Shown: positions 15,057 through 22,583 of the stretch, piece by piece
Layout of the letters: every line of letters begins with the position of its first letter
How positions within the stretch are numbered: the stretch's first letter is position 1
Origin: Flavicella sp037132785
GTDB taxonomy: Bacteria; Bacteroidota; Bacteroidia; Flavobacteriales; Flavobacteriaceae
Reading direction: 5' to 3'
DNA: 22,583 bases
Assembly (NCBI RefSeq): GCF_037132785.1
Contig: NZ_JBAHZZ010000177.1
Span: 1 to 22,583 of the forward strand
Translations under genes and position numbers: made by a program
Notes under the pieces: model-generated
The model's input: only the letters and a program-made list of their open reading frames with translations
The model's database searches: none
What the model was told of the DNA's origin: nothing

Positions 15057-15354
15057 CCAAATATTAATATACCAAAACCAAGACGGTAACATAAAAATAG
15101 ATGTTCATTTAGAAGGTGAAACCGTTTGGCTTACCCAAGTACAAATGGCAACCTTGTTTGGCAAAGCAAAATCTACCATAAGCGAACATACTAAAAACGT
15201 GTTTTCAGAGGGAGAATTAGATAAAATGGCAACCGTTCGGAATTTCCGAACAGTTCAGCAAGAAGGAGACAGGAAAATAATGGTTAAGGGTAAATTATTA
15301 ATGGTTAATGAATGTGCAAACATTCACCATTCACAACTAATAATTAACAATTAG
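15046..15354 (+). pseudogene. rhuM: Truncated rhuM (N-terminal third only)
   Basis: Residues 1 to about 76 are good RhuM N-terminus: QILIYQNQDGNIKIDVHLEG, VWLTQVQMATLFGKAKSTIS, then MATVRNFRTVQQEGDRKI. In intact relatives a segment like FYNLDVIISVGYRVKS and FRKWAT follows. Here the frame enters the second GGTTAATG repeat at about 15274 and ends KGKLLMVNECANIHHSQLII plus NN. The protein lacks two thirds of the family's length. It might still be expressed as a small DNA-binding fragment, but decay is more likely. Confidence 0.78.
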
Positions 15355-15361
15355 AAAAATG
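15274..15361 (+). repeat. GGTTAATG palindromic repeat, copy 2
   Basis: It starts AAAATAATGGTTAAGGGTAA, then ATTATTAATGGTTAATG, and contains a tight hairpin GAATGT-GCAA-ACATTC (about 15310-15325). It ends AACAATTAGAAAAATGA at the next rhuM start. The 5' half is nearly identical to copy 1, while the 3' half is diverged. It truncates the rhuM fragment at 15046. Confidence 0.75.
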
Positions 15362-16333
15362 AACCCACTCATTATATACCAAACAGAAGATGGAAAAGTC
15401 AAAATAGAAACACATTTTGAAAATGAGAGCGTTTGGTTAAGTCAGGCTCAGATTTCTGAATTGTTTCAAAAAGAAAGAAGTGTTATTACCAAGCACATTG
15501 GTAAAATCTTTAAAGATGGAGAATTGCTTGAAAAAAGCAATGTGCAATTTTTGCACATTAGTGGTTCAGACAAGCGCGTAAAATTTTATAGTCTTGATGT
15601 AATCATATCAGTTGGTTACCGAGTAAAATCGCACAGAGGTGTGCATTTCAGAAAATGGGCAACAGCACTTATCAAAGAGTATTTGATAAAAGGTTTTGCA
15701 ATGAACGATGATTTACTAAAACAAGCAGGTGGCGGTAATTATTTTGAAGAATTATTGGCTCGTATTCGTGATATACGTTCGTCAGAAAAAGTGTTTTGGC
15801 GTAAAGTATTAGATGTATATGCTACAAGTATAGATTACGACTCAAAAACAGAGCAATCCATAAGCGTTTTTAAAACCATACAAAACAAAATGCATTGGGC
15901 AAGTCACGGAGAAACAGCAGCCGAAACAGTTTATAATCGTGTAGATGCTACAAAAGAAGATATTGGTCTTAGTAATTTTAAAGGCGAAACACCAACAAAA
16001 CGAGAAGTAGAAGTAGCAAAAAATTATTTGGCAGAAGACGAGTTAAATATTCTAAACCGAATGGTAACGGCATTTTTAGAAATTGCAGAAATCCAAGCTT
16101 TAGACCGCACACCAATGTATATGGCAGATTGGATAAAGCAATTAGACAATTTCTTAAAACTGACCAATAAAAATATTTTATCGCATTCAGGAACAATTAG
16201 CCACCAAAAAGCAATTGAAAAGGCTCACGGAGAATATAAGATATATAAAGAGAAAATAAAGAATAGACTATCACAGGTAGAGAAAGATTTCATCAATCAA
16301 ATTGAAGATGAAACTAAAAGGCTAAAAAAATGA
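15359..16333 (+). CDS. rhuM: RhuM family protein (Virulence_RhuM), intact copy of the second system
   Basis: The 324-residue full-length member starts with KVKIETHFENESVWLSQAQI and then SELFQKERSVITKHIGKIF as the HTH-like part. VKFYSLDVIISVGYRVKSHR, FRKWAT, KMHWASHGETAAETVYNR and a helical C-terminus (KIKNRLSQVEKDFINQIEDE) follow. Architecture matches the module B RhuM, with moderate identity. As in module B it lies downstream of hsdS. The stop overlaps the hsdR start by 4 bp (ATGA at 16330), so it is embedded in the operon and probably co-expressed with the restriction subunit. The function of the family is not established. Confidence 0.88.
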   Translation: MNPLIIYQTEDGKVKIETHFENESVWLSQAQISELFQKERSVITKHIGKIFKDGELLEKSNVQFLHISGSDKRVKFYSLDVIISVGYRVKSHRGVHFRKWATALIKEYLIKGFAMNDDLLKQAGGGNYFEELLARIRDIRSSEKVFWRKVLDVYATSIDYDSKTEQSISVFKTIQNKMHWASHGETAAETVYNRVDATKEDIGLSNFKGETPTKREVEVAKNYLAEDELNILNRMVTAFLEIAEIQALDRTPMYMADWIKQLDNFLKLTNKNILSHSGTISHQKAIEKAHGEYKIYKEKIKNRLSQVEKDFINQIEDETKRLKK

Positions 16334-19300
16334 AAAAATTTACAGAAGCACAATTAGAATCTGCCTTTGCAGAATTAATAGCAAATGAAGGTTATCCTCA
16401 TCACTTAGGCAACACACTTAACCGTGCAGAAGATGAAGTGATTTTAGCAGATGATTTACGTGCTTTTTTATTACAAAAATATCAATTAGAAAATTTAACA
16501 GAATCAGAAGCCAATAGTATTATTCTACAAATAAAAACTTTGCCTGCTTCCGATTTATACGAGAGCAATAAACGTTTTATGCGTATGCTTTCTGATGGTT
16601 TTATTTTAAAACGTGAAGACCACAGTCAAAAAGATATTTACATTCAATTAATAGATTATTCTGGTTTAGAAAATCAAACTCAAAGCGATACTATAGAAAC
16701 CATAGTAGCCGAACCAAAACTACAATATGGCGATACAAATATTTACAAATTTGTTACCCAATTAGAAATTACAGAAGCCAACCACAAACGTATTCCAGAT
16801 GGTATTTTATATATCAATGGTTTGCCTTTGGTAGTTTTTGAGTTTAAATCTGCCATACGAGAAGAAGCAACCATACACAATGCTTACGAACAAATTACGG
16901 TACGTTACAAAAGAGACATTCCACAACTGTTTATTTACAATGCTTTTTGTGTAATAAGTGATGGTGTTAACAACAAAGCAGGTTCGTTTTTTGCACCCTA
17001 TGAGTTTTATTATGCCTGGAGACGTGTAGCAGGTTTAGCCAAAGATGTAGATGGAATTGATTCTATGTTTACCTTGGTTCAAGGAATGTTGCACAAAAAC
17101 CGTTTACGTGACATTATTCGCAATTTTATTTACTTACCAGACAGTAGTAAAAAAGACGAGAAAATTCTGTGTCGTTATCCACAATACTATGCGGCAAGAG
17201 CCTTATACGATACTATAAAAATAGCTCAAAAAAATACAGACGGCACAGGTGGAGATGGAAAAGGTGGAACTTATTTTGGCGCTACAGGTTGTGGTAAAAG
17301 TTTTACAATGCTTTTCTTGACACGTTTATTAATGAAAAGTGCCCATTTTGGTAATCCTACTATTCTTTTAATTACGGATAGAACAGATTTAGACGACCAA
17401 TTATCGGCACAATTTACCAATGCAAAAAATTATATTGGAGATAATGGGATTATAAGTGTAGAAAGCAGAAAACAATTGCGAGAAAAACTACAAGGTTGCG
17501 AATCAGGTGGCGTGTTTTTAACGACCATTCATAAGTTTACAGAAGACTTGGCTTTGCTTACCGAAAGAACCAATGTAATTTGTATTTCAGATGAAGCACA
17601 CCGTAGTCAAACCAATTTAGACCAAAAAGTAACCGTTACAGAAAAAGGAGTTAAAAAAACCTATGGTTTTGCAAAATACCTACATGACTCTTTACCCAAT
17701 GCTACTTTTGTAGGATTTACAGGTACACCAATTGATGCTACTTTAGATGTTTTTGGTAAAGTAGTAGATGCCTACACAATGACTGAATCTGTAAAAGATG
17801 AAATTACGGTTCGTATTGTTTATGAAGGAAGAGCAGCCAAGGTAATTTTGAATAATAGTGAATTGGCTAAAATAGAAGCTTATTATAATGAAGCTGCTAG
17901 TGAAGGTGCGAATGATTATCAGGTAGAAGAAAGCAAAAAGCAGTCGGCTAATATGAATGCTGTTTTGGGCGACCCAGATATTTTAAAGAAAATAGCCAAT
18001 GACTTTGTTACGCATTACGAAAATCGTGTTAATGAAGGAGCAACCGTAAAAGGCAAAGCAATGTTTGTATGTAGTAGCCGACCAATTGCCTATGCTTTTT
18101 ATCAAAATTTAATTGTCTTACGTCCAGAATGGGCAGAAGTGAAAATAGCAGAAGACGGAGCAGAATTGTCAGACAAAGACAAGAAAGAAATAAAACCAAT
18201 GCAACGTGTTAAAATGATAATGACACGTGGTAAAGACGACCCAAAAGAAATGTACGATATGCTGGGTTCTAAAGAGTATCGAAAAGAACTCGACCGTCAG
18301 TTTAAAAACGAAAAATCGAACTTTAAAATCGCTATTGTAGTCGATATGTGGTTAACAGGATTTGATGTGCCGTTTTTAGATAGTATGTATATCTACAAAC
18401 CTATATCGCAACACAATTTAATACAAACAATATCTCGTGTAAACCGAAAATATGCAGGTAAAAATAAAGGATTAGTAGTCGATTATATCGGAATTAAAAA
18501 AGCAATGAATTTGGCATTAGCCAAGTACAACAAAGGTGACCAAGATAATTTTGAAGATATAGATGCTTCTTTGACAGCTGTTCGTGACCAATTAGATTTG
18601 TTGGCTAAAATTTTCCATAAGTTTGATAACTCTAAATATTTTAATGGCTCGCCACTAGACCAATTAAATACATTAAACCAAGCAGCCGAATTTGCCCAAA
18701 TAACCAAAAATAGAGAAACTCGTTTTATGGGATTGGTAAAACGCTTAAAAGCCGCTTATGATATTTGTGCAGGAAGTGAAAAATTGACCCAAACCGAAAG
18801 AGATTATACCCACTTTTATTTAGCCGTTCGTTCTATCGTCTTTAAACTAACCAAAGGAAATGCACCAGACACCGCACAGATGAATAAGAGAGTGCGAGAA
18901 ATGATAAAAGACGCTTTACAAAGTGATGGTGTAGAAGAAATATTTAAAATTGGAGAAGATGCCGATAGCAAGCAAGATATTTTTGATGATGATTATTTAG
19001 CAAAGTTGGACAAGATAAAAATGCCCAACACCAAAATAAAACTCTTGCAACAATTGCTCGCAAAAGCAATTGGAGAAATTAAAAAAGTAAACCAAGTAAA
19101 AGGAGTCGATTTTACTAAAAAAATGGAAGCCTTAGTAGAGCGTTACAACGACCGTAGCGAAAATGATGTGCTACGTAGTGAAGTTTATGATGAAATGGCA
19201 GATGCATTAACAGATATGATTATGCAGGTACGTGATGAATTTGATTCAGGAGACGAACTCGGAATTGACTTTGAAGAAAAAGCCTTTTACGACATCTTGC

Positions 19301-19554
19301 TAGCACTTTGTCAGAAATACGATTTTACGTATCCTGATGAAAAACTAATTGACTTGGCTAAGAAAGTGAAAGAATTGGTTGATAGTCAATCGAAATTCCC
19401 TGATTGGAGTAAACGAGACGATATAAAATCAGCCTTAAAAGTTGGATTAATATTACTATTGGATGAATTTGGATATCCTCCAGTAGATAAAGATGAAGTA
19501 TATCAAGAAATATTTACACAAGCGGAGAATTATAAGAAGCATAATACGAAATAA
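16330..19554 (+). CDS. hsdR: Type I restriction enzyme, R (HsdR) subunit, second system
   Basis: The 1074-residue motor and nuclease subunit opens with an N-terminal helical region. The PD-(D/E)xK site follows: P-D157 (PDGILYINGLP) and E171-F-K173. Helicase motifs are ATGCGKS Walker A (G320-K323-S324), DEAH (421-424, DEAHRSQ), GFTGTPID, LTGFDVPFLDSMYIYKP and QTISRVNRK (Q699-R703). The C-terminal third (about 780-1074) is helical. All motifs look functional. It differs throughout from the module B HsdR (DECH there, DEAH here, different lengths). It closes the operon, and its stop codon TAA lies within the conserved tail word ATAAGCCAACGC. Confidence 0.96.
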   Translation: MKKFTEAQLESAFAELIANEGYPHHLGNTLNRAEDEVILADDLRAFLLQKYQLENLTESEANSIILQIKTLPASDLYESNKRFMRMLSDGFILKREDHSQKDIYIQLIDYSGLENQTQSDTIETIVAEPKLQYGDTNIYKFVTQLEITEANHKRIPDGILYINGLPLVVFEFKSAIREEATIHNAYEQITVRYKRDIPQLFIYNAFCVISDGVNNKAGSFFAPYEFYYAWRRVAGLAKDVDGIDSMFTLVQGMLHKNRLRDIIRNFIYLPDSSKKDEKILCRYPQYYAARALYDTIKIAQKNTDGTGGDGKGGTYFGATGCGKSFTMLFLTRLLMKSAHFGNPTILLITDRTDLDDQLSAQFTNAKNYIGDNGIISVESRKQLREKLQGCESGGVFLTTIHKFTEDLALLTERTNVICISDEAHRSQTNLDQKVTVTEKGVKKTYGFAKYLHDSLPNATFVGFTGTPIDATLDVFGKVVDAYTMTESVKDEITVRIVYEGRAAKVILNNSELAKIEAYYNEAASEGANDYQVEESKKQSANMNAVLGDPDILKKIANDFVTHYENRVNEGATVKGKAMFVCSSRPIAYAFYQNLIVLRPEWAEVKIAEDGAELSDKDKKEIKPMQRVKMIMTRGKDDPKEMYDMLGSKEYRKELDRQFKNEKSNFKIAIVVDMWLTGFDVPFLDSMYIYKPISQHNLIQTISRVNRKYAGKNKGLVVDYIGIKKAMNLALAKYNKGDQDNFEDIDASLTAVRDQLDLLAKIFHKFDNSKYFNGSPLDQLNTLNQAAEFAQITKNRETRFMGLVKRLKAAYDICAGSEKLTQTERDYTHFYLAVRSIVFKLTKGNAPDTAQMNKRVREMIKDALQSDGVEEIFKIGEDADSKQDIFDDDYLAKLDKIKMPNTKIKLLQQLLAKAIGEIKKVNQVKGVDFTKKMEALVERYNDRSENDVLRSEVYDEMADALTDMIMQVRDEFDSGDELGIDFEEKAFYDILLALCQKYDFTYPDEKLIDLAKKVKELVDSQSKFPDWSKRDDIKSALKVGLILLLDEFGYPPVDKDEVYQEIFTQAENYKKHNTK

Positions 19555-19657
19555 GCCAACGCAAGTTCAAGCACATTTAAAGTTTGCTCGTACCTCACAA
19601 ATTTAAAAGAGCTTTCACGCCAACGCTAGCAAGTTTGCGGAAAGAAAAAAAGCCAGA
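19551..19657 (+). repeat. Cassette C 3' tail repeat
   Basis: Over about 105 bp it is nearly identical to 11512-11615, with one substitution in GCTCGTRCC and small indels in the A-run before AGCCAGACA. Homology begins at ATAAGCCAACGC, which contains the hsdR stop codon, so the tail was joined at or near the last codon of hsdR. Confidence 0.8.
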
Positions 19658-19853
19658 CACCTAACAATGTATAAAAAACATAGGGCGTTTGTGCTAAACT
19701 TAAAGGTCTGTGCATATTAACAAAGTCCGCTAAATATAAAATTTGGCATTTAAGTGAAAAATAAAAGCAAAATATTTATATTTAGCTAATTAATAAACCG
19801 AAACGAAAGTGCTTATTTACTGCCCTACGTTTCTTATACTAAACGTTATGCCC
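19658..19853 (+). repeat. attC-like palindromic repeat, copy 4 (complete)
   Basis: It is close to copy 3 along its whole length (TATAAAAAACATAGGGC; CTAAATATAAAATTTGGCAT; TTTATATTTAGCTAA; AACGAAAGTGC; GCCCTACGTTTCTTATAC). The left end is CACCTAACAATG and the right end ACGTTATGCCCAAGC. Its own ends (ACCTAAC / GTTATGC) are not complementary, while each complements the far end of the adjoining module. Confidence 0.8.
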
Positions 19854-22456
19854 AAGCAAAAACCTAGAACATATTTATGAAAATTAATGCGAAAGAATAT
19901 TTAAAGGAATTTGCTAAATCACAATCTGATTGGTTAAAATTCTTAATTTATGAAGTCATTGAATCTAATGGGAATATTTCTGATGATAAAAAATTAGAAG
20001 TATATAGTAATTTAACAAATGACACCGCTTTAACCATTAATGAACCTAATATAAATGCTAATAATTCTAGTGAGGAAATTCGCATAATATCGTTAGAACA
20101 TAATAAAGGTGTAAATGCTTTAAAGCAATCTCAAACTATTAAGTTCCACAATGATGTTACTATACTATATGGATTAAATGGAGCAGGAAAAAGTAGTTAC
20201 TTTAAGGTATTAAATGAAATTGTAGGTGGAAATCAAAAGAAGAAAGTTTCTTCTAACATATATTTAGACAATCCAACAACAATTGATGTAAATATCTCTT
20301 TTAAAGAAAAGAACAAATCAATTCAAACAATAAACTGGAATGGGAACACTCGTGCACTTGATATCTTAAACAAATGTAAAGTTTTTGACTCTTCATATCT
20401 GAATGGTTTATTAGAAACTCGAAAGGCAGACAGTACGCTAATACAACCATTAGGGTTAAATATTTTTTCAAGTTTGGTCGTTTTAATTGATAAATTTAAA
20501 AGACAACTGAATGATAATGCTGACAAGAAAAGATTAGAAAAACCAACACTAGAACTGAAATATTTTCAAAATGAAATAAAGACATCATTTGAAAATAATC
20601 AAATTTCTAAATCAATAAAAACACAGATTGAAAAATTATTTGATTTTACAACAGAAAGTACTGATAATCTCATCACAGTAAAAAAAGAAATTGAAGATTT
20701 AAAGCAAATAAATATTCAAGATAAAATCAAGCTTAAACAGAGTGATAAAACAGATATTAAGAATATTAAAACATACATAGAAAATACTCACAAAAAACTA
20801 TCTGAATTTCGTAGCAATATTAAAATTGAATTAGAATCAATAACAAAACACAAGGAAGCTAACGAATTAGCTAAAAAACAATTTGAAATTCTATCAACAA
20901 TTCCAAATAGTGATAATTCTGAATGGAAAGAATTTATTAAATCTGGTGAAAAATATACTTCAAAAGTAGAGGATAGTGACAAAGTATGCATTTATTGTCG
21001 TCAAACTTTACGAAACGAAAATGCAACGGAATTAATTAGAGCTTATGGAAATTATTTAAAAGACGAATCTGAACAAAAATTAAATAAATCCATAAAATCA
21101 ATAAATCAAATAAAAAAGAATATTGAAACTTTTTCTATTGAATTGATAATTAAAAAGAATATTCAAGAGATTTTAGAAAAAAACAAACTTGAAGGAGATA
21201 ATGAATTGTTTTACAGTGTAATTCTAAAGACAAATGCTCAATTCACTTTAGAGAGAGAAATATTAATTAAACAAATTAATATTGGAAATTTCAAACCAAA
21301 AAACGACTTACTTGCTATTGAAATTATCACTAACAAATTAAATTCTATTTCCGTATCGATTAAAAATGGAATTGATACGTTATTGGATGATAACACTAAA
21401 AAAGTAACTAAGATTGAAAAATTAGAAATCTCATTAAAACAACTTCAAGAAAACGAATCTATAAGTAAACAAAAAGAGAACATTAAAAAGTGGTTTGAAG
21501 CTGATGTTTTAGAAAACAAAACAAGAAAAATAGCATCAAAAATTAACACTAGAAGTATTACAGAGCTATCCAAACAAGCACATAGCCAACTATTAACTGA
21601 AGCTCTTAAAGAGAGTTTTAAAGAAGAGTTAAGTTTTCTTGGTTATAGTAACTTAAAAGTAAAAATAGAGAATGCTCAGGGTGGTAAAGGAACTTCAAGT
21701 ACTAAATTAATGCTATCGAAAAGTAACGATATTAAAGCTATATTAAGTGAAGGAGAACAAAAGGCGGTTGTATTAGCATTGTTCATTGCGGAAGCAAAAA
21801 TTCAAAAAAGTAAAAACCCAATAATACTTGATGACCCAGTTAATAGTCTAGACCATAGAATAGCTGGAAAATTCGCTCAAAGGTTATTAAAGTTGGATAA
21901 TCAAATAATTTTATTTAATCATAATCGATTGTTCCTTGATGCGTTTGAAACTTCAAAAGAAAACCATATTTGTAAAACTATAGATTCCGATTGTAATAAA
22001 TCAAAAGGAAAACATATAAGAGTTTATCAAGTCAATAGTGAAGGTCAAAATATAAAAGGTGTTTTAAGAAACTATAAATCTAACAAGGCAAAAGAGCATC
22101 TATCAGAAATTAAAAGACTGTTACAAAACTCTCCGTTTGAAGAAGAATTGAAAACAGCTAGTTTATTAAGAAAAACCGTTGAGTGTGTAATAGATGAAGT
22201 CGTATTTAATAATCAACTTCCTACAAAATATAGTAATAAGAATAGTCGAATATCTTGGGCAGAACTCAAAAAGTTAAAAAATGATAATGAAACAATTGAC
22301 AAACTCGAAAATATTCACGGGAGAGCGTCTGGAGGAGAAATGCACAATGGAACAGAAAATAATGAAAACCCGATAGAACTTGAAGAATTCATTACTATGG
22401 TTTCTGTTATTGAAAATATTATGAACTAAAGAGCCAGGGCATAACAATGGTAATCG
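19846..22456 (+). mobile_element. Integron-like cassette D: single large ATPase gene
   Basis: The start core GTTATGCCC (19845-19853) is matched over 9 bp by GGGCATAAC (22437-22445), 8 bp after the gene's stop codon. This single-gene cassette has very short flanks: 23 bp from the core to the ATG, and no CACATTT/GCCAACGC head or tail. This compact organisation is typical for integron cassettes, unlike modules B and C. Confidence 0.55.
19877..22429 (+). CDS. AAA_13 / RloC-like SMC-type ATPase with zinc-hook motif
   Basis: The 850-residue protein begins with a helical region of about 90 residues. Walker A follows, ILYGLNGAGKSS (G99-K105-S106). Long coiled coil surrounds C371-I-Y-C374, a Rad50-type zinc-hook pair. 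The ABC signature is LSEGEQ (623-628), Walker B IILDDPVNSLD (D652-D653) and the H-loop FNH682. A C-terminal domain has R765-x3-E769 (RKTVE) and histidines H814 (IHGRASGG) and H823 (MHNG). This layout recalls AAA_13 proteins such as RloC and PrrC, tRNA anticodon nucleases linked to type I R-M, whose active site is Arg-x3-Glu plus His. The E-to-His spacing here is longer than I recall for PrrC, so nuclease activity is a hypothesis. It may act as an abortive-infection back-up when restriction fails. Confidence 0.78.
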   Translation: MKINAKEYLKEFAKSQSDWLKFLIYEVIESNGNISDDKKLEVYSNLTNDTALTINEPNINANNSSEEIRIISLEHNKGVNALKQSQTIKFHNDVTILYGLNGAGKSSYFKVLNEIVGGNQKKKVSSNIYLDNPTTIDVNISFKEKNKSIQTINWNGNTRALDILNKCKVFDSSYLNGLLETRKADSTLIQPLGLNIFSSLVVLIDKFKRQLNDNADKKRLEKPTLELKYFQNEIKTSFENNQISKSIKTQIEKLFDFTTESTDNLITVKKEIEDLKQINIQDKIKLKQSDKTDIKNIKTYIENTHKKLSEFRSNIKIELESITKHKEANELAKKQFEILSTIPNSDNSEWKEFIKSGEKYTSKVEDSDKVCIYCRQTLRNENATELIRAYGNYLKDESEQKLNKSIKSINQIKKNIETFSIELIIKKNIQEILEKNKLEGDNELFYSVILKTNAQFTLEREILIKQINIGNFKPKNDLLAIEIITNKLNSISVSIKNGIDTLLDDNTKKVTKIEKLEISLKQLQENESISKQKENIKKWFEADVLENKTRKIASKINTRSITELSKQAHSQLLTEALKESFKEELSFLGYSNLKVKIENAQGGKGTSSTKLMLSKSNDIKAILSEGEQKAVVLALFIAEAKIQKSKNPIILDDPVNSLDHRIAGKFAQRLLKLDNQIILFNHNRLFLDAFETSKENHICKTIDSDCNKSKGKHIRVYQVNSEGQNIKGVLRNYKSNKAKEHLSEIKRLLQNSPFEEELKTASLLRKTVECVIDEVVFNNQLPTKYSNKNSRISWAELKKLKNDNETIDKLENIHGRASGGEMHNGTENNENPIELEEFITMVSVIENIMN

Positions 22457-22462
22457 TTGCAC
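22437..22462 (+). repeat. Minimal attC-like site, copy 5 (about 26 bp, hairpin lost)
   Basis: AGCCAG is followed by GGGCATAACAATGG, TAAT, then CGTTGCACAAGCC. The outer words match the two ends of the full repeats (GCCAG...TAACAATG and CGTTR...CAAGC), but the roughly 165-bp interior is absent. Its left end pairs with the start of module D. It may mark the array's end or an internal deletion. Confidence 0.5.
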
Positions 22463-22490
22463 AAGCCTCTAAAGACATTAAATAATCACT

Positions 22491-22523
22491 CAAAAGCTCC
22501 TTTCATAGGGGCTTTTGTTTTTT
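22491..22523 (+). terminator. Rho-independent terminator
   Basis: CAAAAGCTCC (22491-22500) pairs with GGGGCTTTTG (22508-22517) across the loop TTTCATA, with one T-G wobble, and is followed by a T-run to 22523. It would end transcription arriving from the ATPase gene 60 bp upstream. The remaining bases to 22583 hold nothing I recognise. Confidence 0.75.
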
Positions 22524-22583
22524 GAAGCTAGGTTTTAGGATGGAAATTAAATAAGCTCTAGTGACTTTATTTGAACCCTGAAC

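Larger units (their letters stand above)
11804..19845 (+). mobile_element. Integron-like cassette C: second complete type I R-M operon (about 8.0 kb)
   Basis: The start core GTTAGGTG (11803-11810) fits GTTRRRY and is matched by CACCTAAC (19658-19665), which fits RYYYAAC, at the far end. Gene order is HTH regulator, hsdM, hsdS, two rhuM fragments, rhuM, hsdR. Its head and tail closely match those of module B, while the R-M genes are unrelated in order and only family-level similar in sequence. Confidence 0.58.

Noticed and set aside
3457..19853. The palindromic repeats as MITEs or insertion-sequence ends
   Set aside because: There is no transposase between or beside the arms. Terminal bases vary from copy to copy while matching the far end of the adjacent module, which simple MITEs with fixed terminal repeats and target duplications would not do.
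1..22583. CRISPR array
   Set aside because: The repeats are few, long, kilobases apart and separated by genes; there are no short regular spacers.

Overview
The window reads as an AT-rich accessory region of a Bacteroidota genome, most likely a Flavobacteriaceae member. The evidence is strong A/T codon bias, A-rich leaders without clear Shine-Dalgarno sequences, and small intergenic palindromes that I know from flavobacterial genomes (AATTACGAATT, GGTTAATG, and a GGGCGTGCCC...CCTCACGC element). Every credible gene lies on the + strand. I see no rRNA, tRNA, CRISPR array, transposase, integrase or replication gene. The content is almost wholly anti-phage or DNA restriction: two complete type I restriction-modification (R-M) systems and two SMC/Rad50-like ATPase modules.

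Layout. Five copies of an imperfectly palindromic repeat (about 190 bp when complete) sit at 1-147 (cut by the window edge), 3457-3649, 11616-11811, 19658-19853 and 22437-22462 (only about 26 bp). They divide the window into four modules. A (140-3641) holds a GIY-YIG domain protein, a 61-residue protein and a Rad50-like ATPase. B (3642-11803) holds an HTH regulator, hsdR, hsdS, rhuM, a frameshifted four-helix-bundle gene and hsdM. C (11804-19845) holds a related HTH regulator, hsdM, hsdS, two rhuM fragments, an intact rhuM and hsdR. D (19846 to about 22456) holds one large ATPase with a zinc-hook motif. A rho-independent terminator follows at 22491-22523.

The main observation concerns the repeats. 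For every module, the first bases (GTTACCTG, GTTACCTG, GTTAGGTG, GTTATGCCC) are the exact reverse complement of the last bases before the next repeat hairpin (CAGGTAAC, CAGGTAAC, CACCTAAC, GGGCATAAC). The two ends of one repeat copy, by contrast, need not match each other. This is the signature of integron gene cassettes, where the R'' box of attC (RYYYAAC) pairs with R' (GTTRRRY) supplied by the cassette's own 5' end. I infer an integron-like cassette array without an integrase in view, in which two cassettes are about 8 kb and each carries a whole type I R-M operon.

Modules B and C share nearly identical outer parts: repeat, about 180-bp leader, HTH gene with about 77% protein identity, and a 3' tail of about 105 bp. 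Their R-M genes differ in order and sequence. This suggests a common regulatory and recombination shell around exchangeable restriction cores. Inside the cores, short palindromes occupy accessory-gene junctions and supply stop codons or sequence next to start codons. Accessory genes there show decay: a one-base frameshift at 9561 and serial truncated rhuM 5' ends at 14931 and 15046. Together the genes should give two independent restriction barriers plus two nuclease- or ATPase-type defence modules.
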